This document shows, piece by piece, positions 34,591 to 44,343 of a DNA stretch of 64,000 nt; position 1 is the stretch's first letter, and every line of letters starts with the position of its first letter. Location of the stretch: assembly GCF_039555335.1 (NCBI RefSeq), contig NC_092631.1:6088481-6152480 (forward strand), given 5' to 3'. The notes under the pieces are model-generated. The model saw only the letters and a list, made by a program, of their open reading frames with translations. It had not been told where the DNA came from and did no database searches. This DNA comes from Amphiura filiformis (taxonomy: Eukaryota > Echinodermata > Ophiuroidea > Amphilepidida > Amphiuridae). A program made the translations under genes and the position numbers.

Positions 34591-35796
34591 ATCCCGGGGT
34601 AAATTCCAGGGGGGATGGTCCATACAATCATCCCCCTCCCCTCAATGTTGACGACTGTATGTGAGTTTCTGACAAATTAACCTTGTATTAGGCTATTTTT
34701 GTCCAAAAAGTGCATTTTTTCACGCTTCGCATGAATTTATTCCATTTTTGCACCACATTTCAATAGTTTAGCTTCAAAATGGCAACATGTTTTGTGCGCT
34801 TCGCGCGCATTTGTACCACAAACTTATTATGTTGCCAAAGGTGCTGAATTCACTATACTTAAAGAATTTTTTTCCAACCCCATCCCTCCAAAAAATGTCA
34901 AAAAGAAATCTATGCCACTGAGGAAAACGGTCGTGGGGAGTATTTTTATAAATAGGTCAAAAACTGATGACTTTTCAAGGGGTAGCCCCCTTAACACTTT
35001 TTTGGCATGCTTTGGTGGGGCGGCAGGGAGAGGCTTTGCCTAGGGCGGCAATATCCTTAGGAACGGCCCTGCAGACATGTCATTTGAGCAACTTTTTCGG
35101 GGCGCTATTATAGACGAATCCAAATCCACGCATTCCTACACCTGACTAGCAGCCTTTAGTTAGGTAGCCGTCGGCTACAACACACCCAAAATGTGAAATG
35201 ATTCGGCCTTGGCGGAAATTTTAAACTGCATTCCATCACCCGTGTTACACCTTCCCCGAAAACACAGGTAGACAAAAGAATGATTATACAACACAATACA
35301 ATTCCCTTTGGCAAAACACACACTACATGGTCTATTCGCTGTTGAAGTGCCATATAATAATCGGATTAACTGCACGCGGTATCTGTGCATACACCATATC
35401 AAATGCTACAAATGGATGTACTTGCGAACAAAAGGACTATGTATGAATAGATGCGAAGGGATTATCTCTATTGTATATATTATTCTATTAACCCGCCTCG
35501 TCCTTGCATCTTCTCTTATAGTTCTCTAGGTGTTAGGCGGCTTTTATTTGCACTCAAAACACCAGGTTGGTGCTAGCGGCTACCCAAAGATGGCCGACCA
35601 AATCCTGACCATGACTTGGCTCGTTGGATTCGTCTATACCCATCGACATCATGATCAGTGTTGTTTACTTTCGAATTTCCATTGCTTTACATGGTTTCAT
35701 GTTTCACTGATTCTGACGCATTTTGAGATAGCTCCACATTCTATCCTCATATCCATCGTCGATCAACATGCATTACGTTTTACAACAAATAATGTA
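34591..35796. other. Intron 1 sequence, no recognised feature
   Basis: No gene supported. A T-rich and G-rich stretch near 34980-35060 resembles decayed dispersed repeat. Confidence 0.35.
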
Positions 35797-35797
35797 A

Positions 35798-36202
35798 GGC
35801 CTTTCGCACTTGATTATTAGTTTCCTGTTAAAGATTTTGAAAAAGGGACGAGGTGACTTTTAATTATTAATTATCTTTTATTTTCTTTATTTAGTTTTCT
35901 ATTACAAGCAACTATTGACTCGTTTTGACTAGAGCGCCAGAGCTGGCATTTAATCATTTCACAACAATATTTGATTTTATAAATAAGTGAAGGTGGAGTT
36001 GTAAGTACTCTTTGTTCATTCATCATTATTGTTGATATTATTAAAGTCAGAAAATGGCAAGTAGAAGTAGATGAAAGTTATTTTAAAGGAGAAAATAAGA
36101 AATAAAAATAAAATAATTTTAATAATTAAAATTATTTTGAGAGTTTCAATTTTGGGCGCAGGCGGTAAACAGGAAACTAATAATCAAGTGCGAAGGGCCT
36201 AA
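35798..36202. mobile_element. MITE, 405 bp
   Basis: Ends are inverted copies: AGGCCTTTCGCACTTGATTA plus TTAGTTTCCTGTT at the left, and AACAGGAAACTAATAATCAA plus GTGCGAAGGGCCT at the right. AT-rich interior without coding capacity. Confidence 0.8.
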
Positions 36203-36389
36203 GCTAATATTTTATTTTTATTATTTATCACTTGCACTTCAGTGTCCAGCTGAAGTGAAATAAAATCAAATAAAGTTACTATAAAGTTAATTAAGGTAGG
36301 GACCGAGTCCGGGAATTGAGTCCCGCCTGGGTAGCGATACCCGAAATTCCAAAAAAAAAAAAAGAAAAAAAAAGAAAATTCCGGCTTTG

Positions 36390-36640
36390 TAGTGTCCCTG
36401 GACCTAGACCTAAATGCTAGGATCATTCATGGTTGACCTAAAAAAAAAAAAAAAAATTCAAGATATTTTGTATTTTTAATATGAAAATTGATACTTTGTA
36501 TTCATGTCATACTCTATTAATGATATCAAAATGCATTCAAATTCATGCATTTTAAATCATCTATGCAATTTTATTTTAGGTCAACCATGAATGATCCTAG
36601 GCCTAGCTCCAGTGACACTACAAAACCGAATAAAAAACTT
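36390..36640. mobile_element. Palindromic element around A-runs
   Basis: 'tgtagtgtccctggacctag' ... 'gatcattcatggttgaccta' (36389-36440) is mirrored by 'taggtcaaccatgaatgatc' ... 'ctagctccagtgacactaca' (36577-36622). A-runs of 15 or more flank it. Confidence 0.65.
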
Positions 36641-36758
36641 AAAAAAAAAAAAAAATTTTTTTTTTTTTTTTTTTAATTTGGGTACCGGGTACCCGCCCGA
36701 AAAATAAACGGGTACCCGGGCACAAAATTACCCGAAAATCCCAACCCTAAAGTTAATG

Positions 36759-36980
36759 TTTTATTACTTCTGTGGACCAGGTACAAAAAATGTACACGCT
36801 GGTGAATTGCGATCGCGTAGAAGTGGCACGGTCACCTACTACGCGCCGCGCCGATGACCAATGGGTCAACCGGCTTGTTGACAAGTGCGTTGATCAGCCA
36901 ATCAGTGCGATTGTTTATTTCTTCTGTGTGTGCTCGTCTACGCTTGGCGCACACCTTGGACCACCACGGAAGTAATAAAA
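36759..36980. mobile_element. Short MITE next to the Polinton
   Basis: The ends TTTTATTACTTCTGTGGACC and GGACCACCACGGAAGTAATAAAA are inverted copies. Length is about 222 bp. The interior is GC-richer. It ends 51 bases before the Polinton left end. Confidence 0.7.
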
Positions 36981-37031
36981 AATTATCTTTATATGGCACT
37001 GAAAGGAGTATTTCGTGATCCTAGCATCCTC

Positions 37032-37395
37032 AGTAGTAGGGGGAGGGGGATCCGGGCTCATTTCTGTCATTTTCCGTGTAAATCGCCCCCAACCATCAAA
37101 TACACAGAAAATCACAGAAATGCTGTGTAACTGCTGTGTAAACCTCCACTCTTCAAATCACAGTAAAATCACAGAACTCCCTAACCTTAGTGTCATTTTT
37201 CAGGGCAAAATACAGGAAAAATTCCACAAAAAAATTACTCAGGATTATACAGAAAAACAATTTACACAGGATTACACAAAAAAAAAACACAGGATTACAC
37301 AAAAAAACAATTTACACAGGATTACACAAAAAAAATTCCCTGCATTTTAACCCACCCCAATCCAAATTACACAAAAAAAATTCCCCTGCATCTCA
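37032..37395 (+). repeat. Polinton left terminal inverted repeat
   Basis: 364 bp, nearly identical in complement to 57552-57922. The outer 150 bases are complex sequence; the inner part is a run of short units 'acacaggattacacaaaaaa'. TIRs of this kind serve as integrase recognition sites and as replication origins for protein-primed synthesis, by family knowledge. Confidence 0.95.
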
Positions 37396-37692
37396 AATAA
37401 AAAAAAATTGATATTCTACACAGAAAAAAATCCCCCTGTATCTCATATCCTGTCTTCAACTATTATGACCTTGAGCTGACCCAAGTAGGGGAACAATCAA
37501 TTTGTCTAACCGGAAACCTAGCCTGGAGGCAACTCGCAAATCCTTGACTAGCACACTTATGTACACTGTTGAGTTGCAGGAAGTGAGACGAAGTGGTTTC
37601 ATGCTAGGCGGGAAGAATCCAGTTTGTTTTGTTTACTATAGGCAGAATGTCTATCTAACTCCAAACCTATAGCCTGGAGGCATTTACATTTT
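37396..37692. other. Polinton non-coding left region
   Basis: No reading frame is supported. 'ctagcctggaggcaact' (37517) and 'atagcctggaggcattt' (37671) form a short direct repeat. Confidence 0.4.
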
Positions 37693-38157
37693 TATGTTTA
37701 AGGATGGGTATGATTATTCATACTGAAAGCATCATGGGTAATTTTCCTTATGTTTAAGGATGGGTATGATTATTCATACTGAAAGCATCATGGGTAATTT
37801 TCCTTATGTTTAAGGATGGGTATGATTATTCATACTGAAAGCATCATGGGTAATTTTCCTTATGTTTAAGGATGGGTATGATTATTCATACTGAAAGCAT
37901 CATGGGTAATTTTCCTTATGTTTAAGGATGGGTATGATTATTCATACTGAAAGCATCATGGGTAATTTTCCTTATGTTTAAGGATGGGTATGATTATTCA
38001 TACTGAAAGCATCATGGGTAATTTTCCTTATGTTTAAGGATGGGTATGATTATTCATACTGAAAGCATCATGGGTAATTTTCCTTATGTTTAAGGATGGG
38101 TATGATTACCCATGATGCTTTCAGTATGATTATTCATACTGAAAGCATCATGGGTAA
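37693..38157. repeat. 56-bp tandem array, 8 near-identical copies, with inverted end
   Basis: The unit 'aaggatgggtatgattattc' + 'atactgaaagcatcatgggt' + 'aattttccttatgttt' starts at 37700, 37756, 37812, 37868, 37924, 37980, 38036 and 38092. The last unit turns round: 38105-38157 reads TTACCCATGATGCTTTCAGT ... ACTGAAAGCATCATGGGTAA, a long palindrome. Copies are almost identical, suggesting recent expansion or active homogenisation. It lies between the left TIR and the first gene. Confidence 0.9.
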
Positions 38158-38571
38158 AAACAGTTACAAACATTGTTAAGCCAGCAGCCCTCCACTTTTT
38201 CCAGGCTTGGGACTGGATATGTTTGTTTCTGACATGCTAGATCCTTCATTCCTATTAGAATCAATATATTCCATAGGTTCATTGCCTGTGTCGGTATATG
38301 CGTGTGTATCAGTACCTTTCATTTTAGTTTGTGTTAACACAGAGCGCGAACTGTACCACAACACAGCTAGTTCTTTGTTCTCAGCCAGACATTCAAGGTC
38401 AAAGGTTCAAACTGTGTGATTATTTAATTTCCTGAGGGGGTTATGATTGGAATGAGTGTAGCAGAAATGATATGGAGCAATTATTGAGTGGTGGCGGTAT
38501 TTCACTTTTAACATTGTCAAATAAATAAATCTTGAAATTTATCTACCAGTTTAAATTTGTCTTGGTAATTT
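38158..38571. other. Polinton left region, no gene recognised
   Basis: No supported frame; it is downstream of the first minus-strand gene. Confidence 0.4.
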
Positions 38572-38907
38572 TCAACGCATAATCATGTCTTTTTTCCCAA
38601 TTGGTGGTTCATTCATAACAAAATCTATCATCTTTTCCAATATTTCTATTTCTTCGGTTCTCTCAGGAAAAATCCATGGTGGTCTCATACACAATCTCAT
38701 CCTATATCTATCTTTGTACCAATTGACAAAACACAACATTAAGTTAACGGCTTGATGTCTAATCTTTTCTCCATTGTACCCACTCGTTGCAACAAACAGG
38801 TTTTTGAGACTAGTACCATTCCACATATAAAAATCTCCTTTGGAAGAGTCTTCCAGTTGTTGGAATATTTCATCATCAGCGAGCTCAAAATAAACCGAAT
38901 CTGCCAT
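38572..38907 (-). CDS. Polinton hypothetical protein, 111 aa
   Basis: Unrecognised soluble protein, rich in W, M, E and D, beginning MADSVYFELADDEIFQQLED and containing YMWNGTSLKNLFV and RPPWIFPERTEEIEI. The start is the ATG at 38907, preceded by AATAAAAA. It starts back-to-back with a small plus-strand frame 17 bases away. Intact frame. By position it is an accessory gene at the left end of the Polinton. No function assigned. Confidence 0.65.
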   Translation of the reverse strand: MADSVYFELADDEIFQQLEDSSKGDFYMWNGTSLKNLFVATSGYNGEKIRHQAVNLMLCFVNWYKDRYRMRLCMRPPWIFPERTEEIEILEKMIDFVMNEPPIGKKDMIMR

Positions 38908-38924
38908 TTTTTATTCAAATAAAG
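38908..38924. promoter_or_regulatory. Bidirectional start region with facing ATAAA motifs
   Basis: Only 17 bases separate two divergent ATG codons. The sequence 'tttttattcaaataaag' contains AATAAAAA reading left and AATAAAG reading right, each ending at a start codon. Likely a minimal divergent promoter (inference). Confidence 0.55.
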
Positions 38925-39046
38925 ATGATTGTAGCATTTTGGATTTTTACTAGTGCTCTTTTGGATTCTCCCGAGAGAAGAATCAGGGAGCCAAACGCAT
39001 GACAGAAATTTTAAAAGCCTACAACGATGCTAAAGAGACAGAATGA
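38925..39046 (+). CDS. Small Polinton frame(s), 25 and 15 codons
   Basis: An ATG at 38925 opens a 25-codon frame (MIVAFWIFTSALLDSPERRI, then REPNA) ending in a stop that overlaps a second ATG (ATGA at 38999-39002). The second frame continues MTEILKAYNDAKETE to 39046. This could be two overlapping mini-genes or one gene with a frameshift. It ends 18 bases before a perfect hairpin. A plausible small gene because of the start motif and hairpin, but the product is unknown. Confidence 0.45.
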
Positions 39047-39064
39047 GTAGGTCGTGCAGAAATA

Positions 39065-39103
39065 AAAAAACCTCTTGTGATTATTAATCACAAGAGGTTT
39101 TTT
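39065..39103. terminator. A6-stem-T6 hairpin between convergent genes
   Basis: AAAAAACCTCTTGTGATT, loop ATT, AATCACAAGAGGTTTTTT: 18 perfect pairs. Symmetric, so it would put U6 at the 3' side in either direction. It sits 18 bases after the plus-strand stop (39046) and 8 bases after the minus-strand stop (39112). Confidence 0.75.
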
Positions 39104-39111
39104 GTTGTAGT

Positions 39112-39300
39112 TTACCACACCCAGTTTAAAATGGTTGTAATCAAGTAGGTTACTACAAATGCGGCGTATCCAGTAACTAAAGGATCCTGTCCAGCACAAA
39201 ATTCCCACGGTTCTCTAGGTACACCATCTTTGTATCTACCTTCTGCTTTTACTAGTCCGTTTTGTACCAACATGTTATATCGCTGGATAATTGTCATCAA
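39112..39300 (-). CDS. Polinton small membrane protein, 62 aa
   Basis: Begins MMTIIQRYNMLVQNGLVKAE and ends in a hydrophobic stretch, PLVTGYAAFVVTYLITTILNWVW, that fits one transmembrane segment at the C terminus. It overlaps the end of the upstream 60-aa gene by 26 bases. The stop TAA is followed at once by a hairpin terminator. Unrecognised. Confidence 0.55.
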   Translation of the reverse strand: MMTIIQRYNMLVQNGLVKAEGRYKDGVPREPWEFCAGQDPLVTGYAAFVVTYLITTILNWVW

Positions 39301-39457
39301 ACACCATCTCAGCCTTCATTTTGTTTTTTCCTCGTCGTAGTACCATCTCCAAACACCGCATGGTTTTTTTTTCATCATCCCACATTTCTTTCCGATACTG
39401 TGAATACGCTTTCAGGTTCTCAACCCAGTTGTCATCCGTTAGATTTGGAAGATCCAT
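39275..39457 (-). CDS. Polinton hypothetical protein, 60 aa
   Basis: Begins MDLPNLTDDNWVENLKAYSQ; charged and probably helical (WDDEKKTMRCLEMVLRRGKN). The start ATG at 39457 follows AATAAAAAAGAA. Unrecognised. It may instead be the first part of one gene with the overlapping 62-aa frame. Confidence 0.5.
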   Translation of the reverse strand: MDLPNLTDDNWVENLKAYSQYRKEMWDDEKKTMRCLEMVLRRGKNKMKAEMVFDDNYPAI

Positions 39458-39464
39458 TTCTTTT

Positions 39465-40149
39465 TTATTTGTACAAAACGAACTTAAATTCTATTTTAGG
39501 CAGAATGCTGTTTACGACTTCAGAGTATCTTGGAGGAATTCCATCGTTTTTTTTTCCCCGTTCCTCTCCAACCTTTTCAGCTTCCTTTCTGATCTCTTTT
39601 TCTCTTTCAGCATTCAACTCTATCAGAGATGCTCTGGTTCTGTGCTTGATTCCAGCTTTATGTCCCCTATAGTTCTCCATCTCACGCAGTACGTGGTGGA
39701 AATCCTCGTTGGACACCAGTCCATCTTCCAAGGCTCTGGAGACGAGATCATTCACCGTGTTCAAACTGGACTCTGCGGTTCTTTTGACGCTTTCGTGCTT
39801 CTCGACCTTCTTCATGGTTGCTTTTCCAAGAGCCACGCATGCTCCACTAAGAACACCTCCAAAAATTGCTATTCCTCCGAGAGGAATGCTTACAAAAGCT
39901 CCAACACCCGTGGCTAGAGTTCCGACAGCTCCGTTCCGCTTCCAACTGCGATTTGAGTCCTGCTACTTGAGCCGTGTTGTAAAACACATTCCAAACTGTT
40001 TTGTATTTTCTCCTTAGTTGATCTCTTTGGTCAACTTCCTTTTCGAGTGAGTCGCGGATTTCGGATATCTTACTTAGTCGAAATTGAACTCCTTGATCCT
40101 CTCCCTGTGGAAGATCAGGGTACATTTGCGGTGCTGTAGGTTTTTTCAT
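39465..40149 (-). pseudogene. Polinton coiled-coil/hydrophobic protein, frameshifted
   Basis: The N-terminal part (from ATG 40149, preceded by AATAAAAGG) is charged and helical (LSKISEIRDSLEKEVDQRDQ). The C-terminal part (39465-39836) is a second helical region containing LNTVNDLVSRALEDGLVSNE, DFHHVLREMENYRGHKAGI and RGKKNDGIPPRYSEVVNSIL. Between them, in a third frame, lies a glycine-rich hydrophobic segment. The frame breaks near 39940 and rejoins near 39840. Expected full length is about 228 residues. A similar arrangement occurs in other invertebrate Polintons, to my recollection; role unknown (possibly a minor virion or membrane protein). Confidence 0.6.
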
Positions 40150-40161
40150 CCTTTTATTTAA

Positions 40162-41212
40162 TTAGTCAATTAGAACTTCATCATCCGTAAAGTTTAAAAC
40201 GTGGTGTTGCACGAAGTGCTGGATGATCTCCTGTTTGCTGAGGTTCTTTTCGTAAAAACTGAGAATTCCCAGCTGATCAATGTTCATGGTGATTCCGATC
40301 AAATTTGCTAGAGAGGATATCTCGTACATCTCCCTACGTTCGCCGTTAACCCAAAAACATAAATTATTAGAGACGTACTCTATCGAAAAATGATTGAGGA
40401 CATTCGAGTCGATGGTAACTGACGAGAAAAAATATTTTCTGAGACACCGTTCGTTATCCTGAAACTCACGGAGTTAGCATTCCATAAGATGGTTATCCGC
40501 TTGATATTCCTACCGGTTTGAAATTCCATAAGGACTGTGGACATAGCATGATCTTGTTTTGCCGAAAAGGAAAGGTTCCAGGGTTGATTGATGGAATGTG
40601 GTTCATTGAAATAAATTTGCAGTGGTCTACTTAGTCGCATAATTCTCAGATCCTTGCCAGGATTGGGTAGCATTGTAAAAATAGCCCCGGTGATTCCTAT
40701 TTGCATCGGTTTTGCGTTGAACGTGGTGTTTTGTCCATCTTTGATCTCTATTAGCTTGTTCTCATCCAGATCTATATTCTTCGTAGGTCTAATCGAAACG
40801 TAGTGCGTTCCGTCTTCGTTCATCCACACCATGAATCTGCCTAGAACGTGCAAACTTGCGTCGTGCTCATGTCGAATTAAATTGTCCACGTACAATTTAG
40901 TTACAACGTCCTTATCATCCGCCGCTGTTCCCACGTTGGTTATTTTTTCCTCACCCATGTCTAGAGGACCCGTCATGAATCCTCCGGCTGTGTTCAACTT
41001 TATGCCGTTTAGATAACTCGTAAGCCTTCCGACTTCCGCCTTTGTGACAGCGTCTTCAGGATCTGTTGCTTCACCTAAATTTGTTATTTTTTTCCTCCCA
41101 TATTAATCCTTCCAGTCATTCTTGCCCCAGTCTTTCTGACGTAGGTTGAAAGATCCTGGACGGTGTTGTCCGAGGGTGGCTTAGTTTTGAATCGTGGTCC
41201 GTAAATGCTCAT
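40162..41212 (-). pseudogene. Polinton fibre-like attachment protein, frameshifted
   Basis: The N terminus (ATG 41212, after AATAAAAGGAAAA) is followed by two shaft-type repeats. The second reads KITNVGTAADDKDVVTKLYV, the pattern (KxxNVxxAxxxxDxVTKxYVD) typical of phage tail-fibre proteins. The middle (40380-40900) is beta-rich and resembles a concanavalin/LamG-type lectin domain (MQIGITGAIFTMLPNPG, FSAKQDHAMSTVLMEFQTG). The C-terminal end, in another frame to 40162, carries an LGILSFYEKNLSKQEIIQHF motif seen at the end of LamG folds. Frame breaks lie in an A-run near 41090 and near 40385. Likely role: receptor binding of the virion. About 350 residues if whole. Confidence 0.65.
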
Positions 41213-41220
41213 TTTTCCTT

Positions 41221-43039
41221 TTATTTTATTAGCAATCGTAAATCCAGAGGCTGACTGTGATTATTTAATTTTTCCGTCCCCCAACTCCACACAACCCTGA
41301 AATCGAAATTCAGCTCATGAATTACCGATCGAGTTAGCGCTATCATATCGGGCTTGTCGTACCTCTCGGAAAAATATCCTCCGAAGGGCTCGGTCGAGAG
41401 AGGAACGACTCCGAGCAATCGCGAACCGCGAAGTACACCCTCGTCGTCGACATCCAGATTCTTCGAAATATTCAATTCGCCCAAATATATCTCGATTCTT
41501 CTCGGTGAGAATTCGACCGCGTAATCTCCCTCGTGCTCTCCGGCCATCAGATAATTATCCAAATCAGGCCATGCATTTTTAAGGCGCGCGAGTGCGATCG
41601 CGCGCATAGAGCCCACCTTAAATCACTTTACCGAAAGTGACGATTTAGAAGCGACCTTGTCACCTGAAGTGAAGGAGTTTCCAAAGTTGCAGCCTTCAAA
41701 TTCAGCCTTCAAATTCATCCCCGTAATATTCTTCACATGCATAAAATATGTAACGAAAATAGTACTGATGACCGTGTTCCTATAACGTAATTAAAAAAGT
41801 CAAATGTACTGTCAGGTCGTAGTTCACAAGCAGGTCAACAATGAAAAGGTCAATTTGCGATTCGCTGATAACCGCGGTGTTTCCATGCCGTAGGTTTCCA
41901 AGTCTAGTGAAAACTGAAGCTCCATTGCGCATGGTACCAACACACATGATTGGCACTTGTTCGCGGCAAATTTTGACGACTTTCTAGTGAATTTGAAAGT
42001 GGCGATTTCGAACTGATTTTTCGGAAACTACTCTCCAAATATCTAACTAACAGAGTTTAACGGTGAGTTAAATTGTGCACACGGTGAATAAATGTAGTTT
42101 TTTGTACATAAAAATGTTTGGTTAGATGAGATTGGAGGGGTGCCTTGCGCAAAAAGTGAGTGAAGTGGCACTTTGTGTAGTACGAATTTGGCGACTTTTG
42201 CAATTGGTGAATATAGTAAACATGTTTTACGGGCGTGGTTTGCATAGTAATTGTTGGGGGAGGGGCTATGGGGTTTATGATTATGTACGAAATAATAAAT
42301 AATTTTATGTATTTAAGCAGTGTATTTATGTTTTATTTAGGCCCTTGGTTTTTTTTCTTTACTTTTTTCTTTCCTTTTTTCCTTTTCTTTCTCCCTTCCC
42401 TTTTTCTCCTTTTCTTTTTTCTTTCTTTTTCTTTCTTACTCCCTTCCCTGTCTTTCTGTACATTGTAGTCCCACATTCAACACCAATGCTTCTTATCTGA
42501 ATATCAAGTGCAATAATTCAAATAGCCCACCTAAACTTCTTACCGAGTGCAAATGATAGCACACCTAAAATCCTCACCGAGTGCAATTAACAGCACACCT
42601 GTAGCTCGCCTGACTATTTCCAGGAGTGCGATTTGTAGCACACCTGCTGTTTTTCAAAATTCATGCCCTGCCAAATTCCCGCCCCGTTATTCGAATCGAT
42701 TCCGAACAGATTCCGCAATTCCTTGGGAAACCAGACTCCGTAGTCCGCCGGAACGGTCATGACGATTTTTCCCGTCTCTTCGCTCACCGCAAATTCCAAC
42801 CCGCCCAGATCGTCCGAAATCCACTCAGTCAGACTCTTAAAATTCCACAAGCCCGGAGGAATTTTAAGAGTAAACGGAGATTCGTCGTTCAAGGAATATC
42901 GCCAGCTCAACTCTCTCTCCACGTTGTACCAACCCACTCGCCCCGCGGCGCTCTTGATTCCGATCTTAAGACCCCCGCCCGAGTTGTCTATGGGCGCACC
43001 CAGCCCGTGCGTTCCTTCGCTTTTGATTCTGACGTACAT
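41221..43039 (-). pseudogene. Polinton penton-like (minor capsid) protein, split by insertion
   Basis: The first part (43039 down to about 42655, ATG preceded by GATAAAAGG) contains ESPFTLKIPPGLWNFKSLTE and KIVMTVPADYGVWFPKELRN, a pattern that recurs in many Polinton proteins. The second part (about 41590-41221) contains VEFSPRRIEIYLGELNIS, LLGVVPLSTEPFGGYFSERY and ends near NNHSQPLDLRLLIK. The two halves together would be about 270 residues, fitting the predicted single-jelly-roll minor capsid protein of Polintons. About 1.06 kb of foreign DNA separates them, so the gene is dead. Identity as penton is inferred from length, pattern and neighbours. Confidence 0.55.
41590..42655. mobile_element. 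1-kb insertion inside the penton-like gene
   Basis: Non-coding sequence between the two gene halves. At its right edge (42490-42655) are about four copies of a 34-40-bp unit built from 'gagtgcaa' and 'agcacacct'. The left edge (41590-41620) carries one similar unit, 'gagtgcgat...agcccacct'. Shared edges suggest a transposon with subterminal repeats. A pyrimidine-rich tract runs at 42347-42445. Borders are approximate. Confidence 0.6.
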
Positions 43040-43058
43040 CCTTTTATCTTTCAATAAA
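43040..43058. promoter_or_regulatory. Bidirectional start region, 19 bp
   Basis: 'cttttatctttcaataaa' lies between the minus-strand ATG at 43039 and the plus-strand ATG at 43059. It carries GATAAAAG reading left and CAATAAA reading right, each abutting a start codon. Confidence 0.55.
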
Positions 43059-44335
43059 ATGAGAACCGGAGGAGTATTCGAACCGACGCACAGATTCAGT
43101 CTGGTGAACCAGCAGATCCGGGTGAACAAAAAGGGAAAATTTTACGTGAGATTCCCCAGCCTGTGGGAAAAATACGCGCTTCCCAGAGTCACGGAAGCTT
43201 CCGTCTATTCCGATTGGCTCTCCAATCAGATGCAATTCTGGCAGAACCAGCTCAACTTCGCCGCCTGGTGCGCTTACTTGCCGGGATGCGGCGTTTCAAA
43301 GGAACTCCTCGGTCACGAGGATCCCACGATTCGATCCACGCTCAGATTTCACGCTGCACTATCAGATCAGAAGGATCCTGTCCGAGATGAGCTGTCCGCT
43401 TCCCTCTAACCCCGCCTGGAACGCTACGAACAACGGGATCGACACGACGCCTCACGAGAGAATCTGCTCCGAATTGAGTCAACCCGAGAACAAATTGGAG
43501 GCAAAGTTCGATCCGTGGAACGGAATGGGTACGCCAAATTCACTCGAACTTACCACGAGGATTTTAGTTTGAAGACGAACGACAAAGTAGAAATTGCGAA
43601 GATCCGAATCTGACCGATTTCACGGTCTTCGTTCCCGGTCACGTAAATTTTCTCGGTAACAGTAGGGACGCGACTTACGAGATCTGGATGGACCAGCAGT
43701 TCGACCACGATCCGGGTATAACTGACAGATCGATTCGCAAGGGCGATTCAATAGCGGCGATCGGATCTTTCGCTTCGGACGTCTCCCAAGGAATTCTCCC
43801 GAGCCGGAGTGTCCAGAATAAACGACAGCATCAGAACCCTGGTCTGGGCCACCCTCGGAAGCCAGGCTCAGACTCGGAGCAGCATCCTGGGTTCCGGCAA
43901 GGCGTTCGACGCGCAGAAGCAGTTTTTGGCGAACGTCGAGGACGCGATCGATTCCGCCGTGAATCTTCCCGATTCGATCGACAGGTATCAAAAGACCCTG
44001 CAATTTGCGCGGAGCAAACTGGATTTCGTCGTGGCTCACGGACTCTACCTGATTCCGAGCGACATGGAAATTTAATAGGAACCGTAAACGGATACAACAA
44101 TCTGATCCAGATCGCCACACCCGACATGCGAATCGGACTCAACTCGGAGGTGAACGACGAACCTCTTGCTCTCGAGCGTTCGCTTCGCGGAAAGCCCGTC
44201 TTCGAGACGCCTGTTCCGCTACCGTCCGTAATAGAAAGCCCGCCTGTTTTAGAAGACATTCCTCTGGCGCACGACGAGAAGAAGCTCAGTATAATTTTGG
44301 CAGCTGCCGCGGTATTTTTATTTTTCTGGATTTAG
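43059..44335 (+). pseudogene. Conserved Polinton protein with C-terminal TM, frameshifted
   Basis: Starts MRTGGVFEPTHRFSLVNQQI (ATG 43059). Recognisable parts in order: NFAAWCAYLPGCGVSKELLG (43250), a segment with CPLPSNPAWNATNNGIDTTP (43395), an extracellular-looking beta segment near 43640-43790 (MDQQFDHDPGITDRSIRKGD), RTRSSILGSGKAFDAQKQFL-type helix (43850-44075; LDFVVAHGLYLIPSDMEI), and a tail from 44128 ending HDEKKLSIILAAAAVFLFFWI, one transmembrane segment. Frame changes near 43355, 43570, 43610, 43800 and 44075. About 420 residues if whole. This architecture recurs in invertebrate Polintons next to the capsid genes, to my recollection; function unknown. Confidence 0.6.
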
Positions 44336-44343
44336 AAAAAATT

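Noticed and set aside
34151-34627. Phenylalanine/serine-rich frames of about 150 codons on the minus strand
   Set aside because: They are translations of a polypurine tract; several frames are open at once, as expected from composition.
38572-38907. The missing Polinton protease
   Set aside because: No H...D/N...C catalytic arrangement and too short.
43688-44259. Additional frames of 140-215 codons across the 43059-44335 gene
   Set aside because: Low-complexity R/S/P-rich shadows in the wrong frames of a gene whose real blocks are visible in other frames; only the matching pieces were kept.
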